64,000 nt of DNA from Cristatella mucedo (GCA_009760855.2 WPIO01000030.1:248001-312000); one strand, 5' to 3'; shown: positions 44,888 to 56,160, counted from the first letter of the stretch. Translations and numbers: made by a program. Notes: generated by a model not told the origin, from the letters alone.

Positions 44888-45426
44888 GTAAGTGAGCTGA
44901 GTCCTCAATATATGTACGGCGATCGTAGCTCAGCAACCGTCGAAAGAAAGCGTCGTCGAGCTTTTTGCGAGCTGGAGCTCGCTTGTGATTAATGTGTGAC
45001 TTCTCCTACAGATCCTAGATCTGGAATGGCAGTTTCATTCCATGTTTTTATCGTATCGTTAAATTCATGATGTCTGTTCTCACCGCAGAGAAAATAGTGC
45101 TGAAACTGATACAAGTTCCGCCTGCACATAAGCATCACTGCTCAATTGACGCCACCTCTCCTCAAACAGGACCTGCTATAGAGGCACCTGTCATTAGAAG
45201 CCCTTCTGAGAAGTGCATCGGGCGAGTAGCGTTCGTTGTTTTGGCCAACTACATTTAGCTGCACTGATATCATCGAGCATTTCACCCATTCATTTGGCTT
45301 GCTCTCTTATTACATTCGTTTTAGCCTTGTACAATAGGCAGCACAGCAGACGCTTGATATGGTTGTTTTAAATTTGAACGTGTGCTCTCTCTCTCTCTCT
45401 CTCTCTCCCCTCTCACTCTCACTCTT

Positions 45427-45480
<54 letters not shown>

Positions 45481-45500
45481 AGAGAGAGAGAGAGAACTCA

Positions 45501-45553
<53 letters not shown>

Positions 45554-48500
45554 AGAAAGAGAGAGCGAGAGAGAAAACTCCCTCTTTTCTCTCACTCACT
45601 CTCTCTCTCTCTCTTTTTCAGAGGGAAAGCTCGATGTCTCGGCAATGCTGAGAGCTCGTCGCCAATCTGGGTCGCTGGTCACTACTGCCAGCCAAGACTA
45701 TAACAGCAGCAGCAGTCTGGGATCTTTAAGTGTCAACAACGCAGGCTGCCTTTCTCCTTTGGCTCCTAACTGCAGCCAGTACTGTGAAGACATAATTTGG
45801 TCTAGCAGAAACATAACAGCCGTTTGCAGGTGCTACGACGGCTATGTGCTCAACGGCCTACAGTCGTGCATAAGTAAGCCCCGTCGCTAGCCGTGCGTGG
45901 CCAGAGCAGCCTGGCGCTGAGCCGGTGCAATCACTTGCTGCTACTTCGCCACAGTTCCGACCGGGCAAAACAGCTGCACTGCCAACAATAGAGGCTGCTC
46001 TGGGCTGTGCACGATTGGAAACTGCCAATGCCCACCCGGCTTGTCGGCGACAGCTGGTGGCTACTGCAAAGGTTAGATTGAACTTCTTTCCAAACGTGCT
46101 GCTTACTCACTGTGTACAGTATGTTTTGCAGCCGTTGTACCCTAGGTAAAGTCAAGTAAAGGTTAGCTGATCTAACAGCCTCATGGATATATATATATAG
46201 ACAAAAGAGATTTAACGGCTATCACTCGGCTTACATTGGGCAATACAGCATTGCCTGTTGCAAAACTCGAACCCACGACCTAGGTCGCGAAGAGCGTGTA
46301 CCTTATCCCCGGGCTTAGATCCGGGAGAGGCACTGCTAAGGGCGGCTTAGCTTCATTAGCATATTGACGTGAGTCAAAAACTTAAGGTTACACAAAACAT
46401 GTGGCTGATGAAAGTTAATTGTGCTCAGGAAAACGTCCTAGGAAACCCACACCAGCATTGTGCCTTTGTTTCATTTCTACCACAGCCCATTAGAGATTTC
46501 GTGAGAATGCATTACGGATGGTGTCACCGAAATCGCTAATCAAATCAACGCCTCTCACGCGCATGCTCTCCATTATCAACCTCCTACATCTGGTCCAGAC
46601 GGAGGCTATTGCCGTGTTGCCACCGAGGCGGTCAATTCTTACCGGAAGAGCATGTGCTCGCATCTCTCAGATGATTTGCTACCTTGCAGCCTATAGTGGC
46701 GCCTTTCAATGTGTACAGCTTCCCTCACGTGATTTTTTATGCGTACACCGGGAGTCACGTGACCGGATAGGCTATAAGCAAGAGTATTAATTTTACTTTC
46801 CCCTGGTTCCCAGCGAGAGATTATTCATCAAGTGAGTCGCATCAATTGATTACAACAGTATTGAGACGTAAACGTACGTATAACCAAAGGGACGCGAGAT
46901 CAGTGGGCTACTGACTCCTCTGGTTGTCAGAGCTACTAAATAAGTCCCTAAATTCGGCTGTATGCTATTAAACAGTGCATGGTTTTAATCGACGCCTTAT
47001 TTCTTACAAAAAACTTCGGCCGATTCCGCAATTAGTCTTCTAACCCGAAATCGACGCCACAGTTCGTTTGGTTCCGACAAACAGATCTAGGCTACCAACC
47101 AACTGCCATAATTGTCGGCACCACAATCCAGCTTTATGCACGAGTTCCACTTGTGGACGTCATTTCATATTGGTCACGCTACAAAGTATGCTTTTTTAAA
47201 TCACCAATATTCAGAGACCACATCTGGCACGATTAGTATAGTGTATGTTGTTCTAATCTGACCTCAAGTGAGCTTAGCAGACGCGGCAGATGGCTCGTAA
47301 ATGGGAACACTCAACAGGGAATGAATAGAGTCTCGGTGAATGTCTGCTTCCGTCCTACTTCTAGCACCAGAGGCCCGAAAGAATTCATATAAAATTGTAC
47401 AAATATTGTAAGATAAAGGTCTACAGTACTTATATGCAATTCAGGTACCATAAATCCTGAGGCTTAACAAAGTGTGGTATCTTTTAACCATTAAGTGGCA
47501 GCTGTTAGCTACATTCAATCAGCAACAATTCGCGGCGTCTGTGAAATTGTATTAAGTTAAAATGACTTTCCGTTATTGGCTCACCGGCACTTACAAAGCA
47601 GATAAGCCAAGTAAACTGCAGCACTTCAATGGTTTGGGGTTGAATTCCCTCTCACTAGAATCGTACATCTCGAAGTTTGCATTCTCTCGATAAATTGTTA
47701 TGCTACTTCTTGTTTGTACGTTCGGACCAGCAGTGCCGACTAATTTTACTGGTGCTTTTCAGTTCTCGTATTTAGTGTTTCCTCACTTGCATTCTAACTC
47801 ACGCGTCACTAATTATCGCTAGCAACTTCACATACTGGTTAATTTAGCTTTCTAGTTTTTTTATAATTTGCATTAGAGAAGATCAGTATAGCGCCAGTGA
47901 AAGTTCATTTTAGAAATGCCTATGCATATAAAGTCATTATGCTCCTAGGGTAGATGTGTATAGACAGGATCTACTGTATACTATACAATGTATTGTAGGC
48001 ATAGATGAATGCAAGCAGAGCAGCCCAAGTTGTCAAGGAAATGCAAGCTGCATCAATCTAAATGGAAACTTTACATGTGCTTCAAATATTCTTCGTGCTA
48101 CGAGCAGTGCAGCTGTCGTACTAGGTAAGAAATGTGACCTTTGATAGGTATCGATACTCGGATTCTGTGTTGCTAAACCCAAATCTGTAAAATACGGCAT
48201 CCTAATCCTTCTTCCGTTAGAAGATATAACTCAATCCCGCATGACCGTCCAGATGAGAAACTGGCCTTAAATAAGTTCAAAATTTCTAAAACCATCAACA
48301 GAACGTACCGCGAAGTCCTTGTGTGTTATTGATCAAGTCTTTTCATATCATCTCACTGAAAAGTTTATTTCTGCTGATGCTTGCCTAATTGCAGCCTGTG
48401 TGTGCTATACTTGTCACTTATTGGGCCACTATGTGATTCACCACACATTAGCTGCCTTTCATAGATCAGCTAGTATCATTGTATTATTTAAGCTTTTAGT

Positions 48501-51500
48501 TTTTCATATCTTTAAATTTTTATTTAAAAAGTTATTCTTAGGAAAGCCGTAGCCTGTTAAGCTGCCATTTCTTGGGATAATATTTTAAACAGTTTTTGTG
48601 ATAGAAAATAATATCACCTTTTGCAGCATCAATGATCAACATGAACATAAAGAGATGCTAGCTATATGGTAATAATAATAATAACAATAATGCAGTTGAT
48701 AAAGCGCGCTAAGAGAACTCAAACTCTTGCTAGGCGCTTGACATTTCATTTTCTGCAAAGGAAAGATTAGTGCACAATTTCTTTAATCTGAAATACCGAT
48801 TTTAAGTTATTCACAGTTGCATCTGCTTGAAATCGGTCTATAATTGAGTAGGCAGCAAAAATGAATCTGTTTATATCTATAATTCACGAAGTCGGTGTTT
48901 GTTAAATTTAATCTACGTTTTTTAAATCTATTTCGAGGTATGCTCCTCCTCTAGCCGCTTGAGCCTGTCTATTTTAGTCCTCTGTTCTTACGGTAGACGT
49001 TTTACCGAGTCACAGGAGAGCCAAATCTCTATCTAGGCGTGTTACAACTTAGGAATGGAAAACGTAATGCCTCAGCAACTACTTCATCAATAAGATAATA
49101 AGAAACTCGCAACTGCCTCCCACTTATTGTATATTTCTTCTATATGGCCTTGGCACGCAGGAGGTTGGATTCATAGCCATATTTTCTCATTCCAGGACTT
49201 TACTCCGACAGAGAAAGCAATTTCAGTCGTTCACTGACCTAGTAGTTGAACTCATCTCTCAGCCAAACTAGGCTTAGCACTGGTACACCTGATAATTCCA
49301 AAATAGCAACTTAAGCTACCTTATTTAAGATCTCTTTATCGATATCTTAATTGCTTTTTTGCACAATTGAATGCTACTCAAAAAGCATACTCAAATTCCT
49401 TTAAAAGATCTAAGCTCTTGAACTTCATAGCATCATTTTATCATGATTTCTAAGCGGAGTGTTGTTAAAAAAAATGGTTGGGCCACTTGCTGCACTTACG
49501 CGACTTTAAACGAAAATGTAGAGCCTTTCGCAACTAAAAAATAAAGATTTTTTTCGTCGTTTATGGAGGTTAAACCACTACCCTGAGAGGAGAGGTGAAA
49601 TGCATTCCCCTAACTAATTTCAAAGTCGGGGGAATGCCAGAGAAAATGATCATCATTGTCTTACTTATCTGAACGAAAACATCATTTAATTTGCCTTCAA
49701 TAACTTAAGGTCTAACATGATTTGCATCTGCAGCTTGTAATGTAGCAGAAATAAATGCTCATCCATAACGAAAAAACTAAATAAATTATCTGTGAAAAAC
49801 GTGGGCTTTGATTCGTTCCAAGGAAGAGGCTTAGCCCTAGGTATAACCTGCTTCAATGACTTTTTACGTACGTACCAGTGGTTAAGGTGCTCACGTCCAT
49901 CAAAGTCAAGATAAATGTATTTGATAAACGAGGTCGTAGGCTCGAGCCCCATCGCATATGTGAAGCGCCTGAATACAGATTAATAATAATAATAATAAGG
50001 CACTTGATAAAGCACCCTCAGAACTCAATCTCTTCCTAGGCGCTTTGCATTTGCTGCAAAGGGAAGGTTCTCTTAGGGCGCAATACAGATGACATATTTG
50101 TTTTATACCCTAGTAAGGTACAACGACTGTATCTTTTATAATCATGCTTTATAGGTTTCCTTTCTACGTTTCGGACAGTTTGTACCTGTAAGACGAGTTA
50201 TGAGAATACGAAATAGCTTTGCTGAAAACATCAGAGGCTATACTCCACAATTTTAGAGTTGCAGCCGGGCAAGTTTCAGCACACTTTGATGAAAGAATGC
50301 CAAAAGTTCCAGGTATACTAAATAACCAAAGGCCTGCCGTTGTGAAAAATAACAGCTGAGAGAATGTTTAAGCTCCGAAGTACATGCAACTGCATCTTTT
50401 GCTTACCTGGATGGGTGGCTTGCCAGAGAGTTTCATCCGATGAAATTAAAATCAATTGATATGATGATGAAGCGTAAGCAGCTGCATCTAGCAAGGGAGC
50501 TCATCACCGTTGCAGTCCCTACTAGATTCCAGCCTCTTCATTATTCTGTCGATGACATTAACCCAGCCCAGTGTTTTTATTTGAATTTTCCGGTGCTTTA
50601 TTCGTTCAAAACCCCTTCGAATCATCCGTCTCATGGCCTGCCCTAAAAGAAGCCTCGGCAAGATTTGGAGGCTTTGGGTCATCAGCTCCTTTATTTAAGC
50701 CAAAGAATCGAAATATTTTAACATAATAATAATAATGTCTTTATTAAAGTGCTCTAAGATAACTAAACTTCTTTAAATTCTCTTTAAAACTCGCTGTGAG
50801 CGAAACAATAACCAATGACTAAAGACAGCAAGGTAACACTAGACAAGCATGCAAAAGCAGACCGAAAGACATTCAGTGGTGCTGGTTTAGTAACATCGCA
50901 GGCAAGCAACATGTGTTGAATTATGCACAGGTCAGCATGTAAAGCACATCGAGGCATAATGTTGAGTTCGAGGGAGCGCATGGAGTGCTGAGCGGAAAAG
51001 GTGTATCTTAATGTTATATCATGCAAATGCAACGTAGGTGGTGACAGAAGCCGGCTCCCGGCTTTCAGTGCGTACGAGCTGAGAGTACCGATAACAAAAA
51101 GCTTTTGATTTAGCCCGGGGAATGGCGAGACGTCTAGACTCTCAGAAGCTCGTACATCGCGAGCTGGAAGATCGAGGAAGCTGGTCGGTAGACTACTGCA
51201 ATCGAGTGGAGCAACCGGTAGGCCAGGAAAAATACAATACTTTTGTATAGCGCCCTATGACAACCGATTCTCTATCCACACAACTTTGCATATACCGCAC
51301 AGCTCGAGCCCTCAACCTCGGTCGTAACGGTGAGCACCTTGACCTTTGTCGTTAAAGTCGACCAGCTTAACCCATGGGCCAAACCAGGGAGAGGATCCCG
51401 TAGTCGACTCAATTTTTGATAAGGATTCAATGAAGCAGAGACCGAAGCACCCCCCCCCCGTAGAAGAGAGACCGGAGGAGCTGCTGAGTTTTATACCAGC

Positions 51501-52272
51501 TGCCGGTGATATAAGGGCCAGCAGTCCCAAAGAAATCGAATTGTACTAATTTAGACAATATCTTAGAAACGCGTGAACTAGTTTGGCTGTCAACTTTTTG
51601 CCTAAGTAGGCCTTAATTCTGGCAATGTTCCTCAGCTGTAAGTTGACCGAGTGGACAGTGATAACAAATGCGTTTATTCCTTAACTTTCCAATCTGTCAC
51701 ACGGTGCAGAACCACAAGGTTTGCCTAGAAATTCATTATGATTTTTGTCCGTATTTGTTACTATCAAATAGAACACTTAAGTAGTATCGAAAGCTTAAAA
51801 AAGCAGACCCCTTAAGAAAGAAGGCACTGCAAATCACATTCAATTTCATTTGACGCTTTAATTTGGTATAAATTAGATGCGTAAGTAGATGATTTGACTT
51901 AAAGACGTGACCATAGTATAGCGGAAGATACGGTAATATTCCCTCCATAGTTAGATCCTTAGTAGGCTTCCATTGTTGTGTTCTTTAAGGCTGAGCTAAT
52001 TTCAGAATCACCCATCGATGGAAACATTACGTGCTATATGTGCTTATAGCTGACGCACTGTGAGAAAAATTTCCGGCTGCACCTGAATCACCCCCTTTTT
52101 TGCAGGTGTCTACAATGAGCAGCTTCTACTGAACTCCCCATTGTTGCTGGGCCTCGCCGTCTGGCAAGGTGTATTGCTCATAGTCGGTGCTGCTTTACTG
52201 ATCACGTACTGCTGCCTACCACCGATTATGCCTTCGCCAATATTCTTGGCTTATATACATGAGCAGCGATAA
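44755..52272 (+). CDS. Single-pass membrane protein with EGF-like domains, complete gene
   Basis: Five exons, 44755-44887, 45622-45873, 45955-46071, 47999-48124 and 52106-52272, join to 795 nt: 264 residues plus stop, all introns phase 1. Residues 1-32 are a signal peptide (N-A-T-L-L-A-I-L-N-L-L-L-P-A-F-S). R-A-R-R at 55-58 fits a furin-type site. EGF-like 1 spans 87-127 (Cx7Cx3Cx13CxCx11C) and EGF-like 2 spans 136-166 (Cx6Cx3Cx4CxCx11C). A calcium-binding-type start I-D-E-C at 169-172 has only four cysteines, to 194. The membrane helix is about 221-247, and the tail is 17 residues (...A-Y-I-H-E-Q-R). N-glycosylation sequons occur at 72, 94, 108, 182 and 191. It is probably a type I surface protein, perhaps shed. 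The ligand and role are unknown. Extra exons in the longer introns cannot be excluded. Confidence 0.8.
45385..45619. repeat. Compound (CT)n/(GA)n microsatellite in intron 1 of the EGF gene
   Basis: CT blocks 45385-45478, 45507-45551 and 45595-45614 alternate with GA blocks near 45479-45494 and 45553-45575. The last CT block runs straight into the exon 2 acceptor and forms its pyrimidine tract. CT and GA blocks are complementary and can fold back. Confidence 0.9.
45622..45873 (+). CDS. EGF gene exon 2 (convertase motif, EGF-like 1)
   Basis: Acceptor ctctttttcag at the end of a long CT repeat. The exon opens G-K-L-D-V-S-A-M-L-R-A-R-R, a Ser-rich spacer follows, then EGF-like 1 from C87. Donor gtaagc after a single A (phase 1). 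Translation starting at the internal ATG 45645 would skip the signal peptide, so joining to exon 1 is preferred. Confidence 0.8.
45955..46071 (+). CDS. EGF gene exon 3 (EGF-like 2)
   Basis: Short 81-bp intron before it, acceptor cttcgccacag. Encodes P-T-G-Q-N-S-C-T-A-N-N-R-G-C and C-Q-C-P-P-G-L, ending G-G-Y-C-K. Donor gttaga is weaker than the others. Phase 1 on both sides, as is usual for single-domain EGF exons. Confidence 0.8.
46072..47998 (+). other. EGF gene intron 3
   Basis: Holds a SINE at 46200-46330. I searched for further phase-1 EGF exons and found none: candidate acceptors such as tctaccacag (46485) lead to immediate stops. Confidence 0.45.
46200..46330 (-). mobile_element. tRNA-derived SINE head
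   Basis: On the - strand: 'taaggtacacgctcttcgcg' (A-box side), 'ggtcgtgggttcgagttttg' (B box), then 'gtgatagccgttaaatctct', the start of the SINE body. No L2-like tail is seen, so it is 3'-truncated. Confidence 0.6.
47999..48124 (+). CDS. EGF gene exon 4 (incomplete cbEGF)
   Basis: Acceptor acaatgtattgtag (weak pyrimidine tract). Encodes I-D-E-C-K-Q-S-S-P-S-C, then C-I-N-L-N-G-N-F-T-C, then a Ser/Ala/Val stretch without cysteine up to donor gtaagaaa (phase 1). A normal cbEGF would have C-x-C and a sixth cysteine after this point. Confidence 0.75.
48125..48668 (+). other. EGF gene intron 4, first part
   Basis: No element recognised. A frame at 48319-48552 is hydrophobic and AT-rich with no domain. 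Confidence 0.4.
48669..48770 (-). mobile_element. L2-A 3' tail
   Basis: Antisense: (AAT)n, 'gataaagcgcgctaagagaa', 'ctaggcgcttgacattt'. Short 5'-truncated insertion in EGF gene intron 4. Confidence 0.7.
48771..49864 (+). other. EGF gene intron 4, middle part
   Basis: AT-rich, no exon or repeat that I can support. Confidence 0.4.
49865..50100 (+). mobile_element. tRNA-derived SINE interrupted by L2-A tail
   Basis: Head: 'ccagtggttaaggtgctcac' (A-box region) and 'ggtcgtaggctcgagcccc' (B box). Then 'catatgtgaagcgcctgaat' and 'acagat', the break, and resumption at 'gttctcttagggcgcaatac'. The intact order is seen in reverse at 15705-15815. Confidence 0.7.
49978..50070 (-). mobile_element. L2-A 3' tail nested in SINE
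   Basis: (AAT)n at 49981-49998, then 'gcacttgataaagcaccctc', 'ctcttcctaggcgctttgca' and 'tttgctgcaaaggga'. It splits the SINE 3' hairpin. Confidence 0.75.
50101..50721 (+). other. EGF gene intron 4, further part
   Basis: Nothing recognised. Short frames on both strands around 50440-50680 mirror each other and lack domains. Confidence 0.4.
50722..51020 (-). mobile_element. Degenerate L2-type 3' region
   Basis: Starts with (ATA)n, 'ttattaaagtgctctaagat', then 'agacaagcatgcaaaagcag' and 'gcacaggtcagcatgtaaag', reminiscent of the L2-A 3' UTR in reverse but strongly diverged. Confidence 0.4.
51235..51400 (-). mobile_element. tRNA-derived SINE with L2-like tail
   Basis: On the - strand: 'ggtcaaggtgctcaccgtta' (A box), 'ggttgagggctcgagctgtg' (B box), 'gtatatgcaaagttgtgtgg', 'agagaatcggttgtcatagg' and 'gcgctatacaaaagtattgt', which resembles the L2 end. 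A C11 run follows at about 51450. Confidence 0.65.
51405..52105 (+). other. EGF gene intron 4, last part
   Basis: No further element seen. The branch/pyrimidine region before exon 5 is T- and C-rich. Confidence 0.4.
52106..52272 (+). CDS. EGF gene exon 5 (membrane helix and tail)
   Basis: Strong acceptor cccccttttttgcag. Encodes V-Y-N-E-Q-L-L-L-N-S-P, the helix L-L-L-G-L-A-V-W-Q-G-V-L-L-I-V-G-A-A-L-L, two cysteines (possible palmitoylation) and a short tail to TAA 52270-52272. The phase matches exon 4. Confidence 0.8.
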
Positions 52273-53044
52273 TATACTAAACGTATGTAACGCTGTAACC
52301 GAGCCACGTGAGATTACACGCTGTGACAGCTTACGTTTTCCCTGACTGACCTGCTTTATTCGTAAAAAATCTGGCTACTCTTTTCTCGTTGCAATTCTGT
52401 AACCAAGCACTATTTTATTTCAAACTGACATTCGTTGCATATCTGACGCGAACGCGTAAACCCTACCACCTACCACGCCGAAATTAACTCCACAAGAAGG
52501 AATACTTGAGCTAAACCTGCGCGTTTGTCACGGCAGCTATACGATTCGCGTGAAGCATCGCTTTCCCTCAATTGCAGCCACATTTATGTGCTCTTCATTA
52601 GTCACTCTTAACAAGCCACTCATAGCAACTTTTTCTTTGTGGGAAGACTGCAAGAATATGCTGCGGACCTGCGAAAAACCATGCTGCCACTTTAGAATAT
52701 TGATATATGTTTTCGGACGCGCTACGTAGAAAACAGATCAGGTAATTCTTACTTAAACGCAAATGAAATGCGCCGACACATTCCAAATGATTTAAGCATC
52801 TTCAACCTCAATTAAATCATAGAGTTAGCTACCGGTGTGGTCTTTTTGGTAATGGTCGCTGGCTTGAATAATTCTTTCTGTATCGTATAGATACCGCATG
52901 GCAGCTATTACCAAACAAAGAGAGGCTGTTAAGGTGTGTGCGGCGATTAGCAATAGAACAGTTAAAAGATTTTATTTGCACAAAGATTGATAGCTGCAGC
53001 GGAATTTTCGTGAGCTCTAGTAATCCAGAGCAGAATTGGTAAAA
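52273..53044. other. Downstream of the EGF gene
   Basis: No AATAAA within about 180 bp of the stop and no repeat recognised. Confidence 0.4.
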
Positions 53045-53383
53045 ATGACTGATCAGCTGGGCACATTTTGCGGCTCGAAGAGTGCTCTGCAAGCACTTAC
53101 AGATACCTTAATATCTGTTAATAGTACAGCGCTCCGATTTACTGGCTCCTTCACTCTCGAAGGAGATTCAAAGAAAAGAGAACCTATAGCGTTTCCTGTC
53201 AATAATAAGAAAGCAGGATATTTAAAAATGATAGTGAAATTAGACGAACTGACACCTTTTCAGCATAGTTTTAAGTTTTTTCTCAGCTTAAGCAAAAATA
53301 AAGTGATAGCGTGGCTGAGCCTGGAGGACAGTCAGCAAAACAAGTCGAAAAAAAATATTGAAGGACGGATTGCGAGAAAGTAA
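53045..53383 (+). CDS. Hypothetical small protein, 112 codons
   Basis: ATG in a good context (taaaaATGA). Continuous frame to TAA, reading M-T-D-Q-L-G-T-F-C-G-S-K then mixed polar and hydrophobic residues, with S-F-K-F-F-L-S-L-S-K near the middle-end and a basic C-terminus (I-E-G-R-I-A-R-K). Composition is protein-like and not a repeat, but I recognise no family. It is intronless and 770 bp past the EGF gene on the same strand; it could also be an exon or a chance frame. Confidence 0.3.
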   Translation: MTDQLGTFCGSKSALQALTDTLISVNSTALRFTGSFTLEGDSKKREPIAFPVNNKKAGYLKMIVKLDELTPFQHSFKFFLSLSKNKVIAWLSLEDSQQNKSKKNIEGRIARK

Positions 53384-54850
53384 TGTAGTGGATGGGCTAT
53401 AGCTGGTAGTAGTAAAAACTATGGCATCCATTTCGGACTAATGGAGAAATTCCGGTTCAATATTCTTGGAGGAAAGCATGCGTTCCCAGCATTCGCCAAG
53501 CCAAATGAACGGACAGCTGATTGCGGTAGGTCAAGCTGAGTGCTCTTATATTCTGCTGCAGCTGTCCAGTCAGTGAGAAGGACCTGAACAGAGGTGAGTC
53601 TTGTGGGCCAGAGTTGGCCTAAGCAGCCGCTCATTGACAGCAGCCAATGCAGCTCTGGTTTTTCTAAAAGATAATACACCTATGCCTACTAGAGAGTGGC
53701 TAATCACCTTCAGAAATGACCGACAAGTCTCGTTTTCGTCGTGATTTTATGCATCATTAACACCTGCATTATTGAAAGAAACCACCGCTGCTGATAGGTT
53801 TTCACTTGGCGATGCCCGACGTGGGGAACTCTGCTTCAAATCTATACAGTCTTTACTCAGTGCGTAGTTCTAGGCGTGTTCATTTAGCAAAAGGAGAAGC
53901 CGTGTCTGGTCTTAATAGCTCCATTGCAGAGCACCAAAGCAGCGCGAAAGGCGCATGTCTTCTGCATGATCTTCTACATATTTTGAGGATACCAGTCACA
54001 ATCGCCCCCCTTGACGATCTGCATATGCAAGGCTCAAGTCAATTTACTCGACGGGAGGCAAACGACGAGCTAGAACCTTGACAGCCTGAAATGCAGATTG
54101 GACTGACATGTCACTGAGATGTCACGATAACCGTGACAAGTGCTCTTCGTAGATTTCATAAGTCACGTTGCTGAATATCGAGTTCATCTAACCAGTAGTT
54201 TTAGTTCGCAGTCATGCACAAGTTCAGCAGACAGAATAGGCGTATCTTTTTTTAGATATCGAAGCGAACTGACGAGACACCACTAAGAAGATGTTAACAT
54301 CGCCTTCTTACATTTCAGGCATTTTGTGTGTTTGTAAGGTTTAACATCCTGATGGCAAGTAAAAGCATTCTTTGCTCTGCAATCTAAAATGACATGTGGG
54401 GCATGACCGTCATAAAATCCAAAGCCGCTGCAAAGAGAAGCGACTCCGAGAGAAGAGTGCGGCATGACTTTCATTGTAGTTGAAACTTTCACCTATCCGC
54501 AAGCTATAATTTTAATTTTTCGTAATTATATCTGCTAGATTTAATGAGCCAGCAGCTCCTTACGGGCCTATATTCGTGGGTGAAATTTTTATGGGAGGTT
54601 TTATCAGCAAACTGCCTTAACAGTTTGAGTTGGATCTCCAGTAGCCGAGACATATTAACTTACCTTTGCCGCTTCCACGTGACTTTGGTGGTCTGAGTCC
54701 GCAGATGACCTTCAGAGCAAGTACCTACCCACAAATGTCTCAGTTGAACGTAAGAATATCGTGGCTATCAATGAAATACCACTAATGGGAGCAAATGTGA
54801 GTTTCTTGCAGAGGCCCACTCTTATATGCATGCAGATAGAGAGATAGGTT
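53384..54850. other. No gene recognised
   Basis: Short open frames only (for example 53806-54081). No repeat identified. Confidence 0.4.
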
Positions 54851-54905
54851 GACAGATAAGCCGCTAAGGCTCTTCTGCCCCACTATAAATGAGGCTTTGA
54901 ATCAT
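54851..54905 (+). mobile_element. SINE body fragment
   Basis: 'gataagccgctaaggctctt' followed by 'ctgccccactataaatgagg', the same body as at 28811 and, reversed, 13930-13990. Confidence 0.5.
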
Positions 54906-55064
54906 CTGATATTTACTTTTATTTGAGTCGGAAATATTTCTAATTATTTATTTTTATATATGAGGAAGGGATTGCATGAAATTACAACTATAGACACGGC
55001 GCATGTATTACGCTGTGATGCTACAGTGCATAAGAAAATGAAGTTTCGGGTAACCTCTCACTAG

Positions 55065-55600
55065 ATAGGTCATTGTAATGTAATGTAATGTAATGTAATG
55101 TATCTCCATCAGTAACTCCACAAAGTCAAAAAGACCATGTGGGTGTTACGCAGAAGAGTTTTGTATAGCGCACTCACAGCCTAAGCGGCTTTCGGTACGC
55201 ATTCGGTAGCCAACAGACCGTCTCACGCAACAAAGAGAAAGTGGGAAGCATAGCAGAGTTAGGAGAGCAGTTGAGGTAGTGAGCAGCATAGAAGTAGCAG
55301 TTCAGGACCGCTGAAAAAGATGTGCCATAGTCGGCAGTTGGAGAGTAGATGTCGTTGCGTAAGAATTGTGGAAGCGAGTTCCACAGTCTGGGACCTGCAG
55401 AGCTAAAGCTTCTGTCGCCAACTGTCTTTAAGCGGAGGAATGGGACAGCTAATTTATTGTCCACACAGGACCTGAGGGCGCGAACAGGCTGAAACTGATG
55501 CAGCAGTTCAGCTAGGTACGAAGGAGCCAAGCCGTGGCGGGCCTTGTGGGTCAGCGTAAGAACGGCGGTGTCTCCAGTCTAAATTCGCTTTACCCAAGTA
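55065..55600 (-). mobile_element. Family C LINE 3' end with pentanucleotide tail
   Basis: The tail is five or more copies of taatg (55076-55100) followed by 'tatctccatcagtaactcca'. The antisense frame 55530-55174 encodes [39 protein letters not shown] and the C-terminal C-S-P-N-S-A-M-L. The clearest family C end in the window. Confidence 0.8.
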
Positions 55601-55864
55601 CAATCTCGCCAATGTGGACGTTTTAAGAAGCCGCACAACTTCCATTCAGGAAAAAATGTTGTCGAAAAGGATCCCTCTGATGAGGCTGCCTTCGAGGGTT
55701 TTCCACTACCAGAAAGCTCTCATCACCGGTAAGCTCTTAACCCTATATCTTAAAAGTCCGGAAGAGGGTATCACTTAGAAAATTAGTTCCTCAATAGCAC
55801 TAACTCTACGATAAGCATCGGTAACGGCGAATGCATTCGTATAACGGTCTGGTTATTTTGCTTA

Positions 55865-56160
55865 ATAATAATAAAAATAACAATACACTTAATAAAGCAT
55901 CCTCACAGAACTCAGTCTCTTCTAGGCACTTGAAATTTGCTGCAAAGGAAGCACGATCGAATGGTGAGTAGTTGCGTGTTCAATTAAACAGCAAGAATAA
56001 CATGGTTAGGGATGGCATGAACAGGGTCAGCGTGCTATTATGGTCAGTGGCAGCATGCTCAGTGTTTGCACACATAACTATATGAAGGTCGAATCACAGG
56101 GACCCACTAAATGCTATCCTAAATAGGGGTTTTTAGTTTCTTTTTGAAGTCGTATATTGA
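55865..56160 (-). mobile_element. L2-A 3' UTR and tail
   Basis: (AAT)n-type start, 'cttaataaagcatcctcaca', 'cacgatcgaatggtgag', 'aacagggtcagcgtgc', 'gggacccactaaatgctatc', ending inside the RT C-terminal codons ('tttctttttgaagtcgt'). Confidence 0.8.

Noticed and set aside
45067-45258. Frame after a gttctcaccgcag acceptor as an extra EGF gene exon
   Set aside because: No donor in the phase needed by the next exon, and no domain; exon 1 joins directly to exon 2 in frame.
45310-45703. Long low-complexity frames through the CT/GA repeats
   Set aside because: Dinucleotide repeat translation. The real coding part begins at 45622 in a different context.
13861-51400. tRNA-like heads as functional tRNA genes
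   Set aside because: Only A- and B-box-like words remain; the cloverleaf arms do not pair, and each is joined to SINE body or tail sequence.
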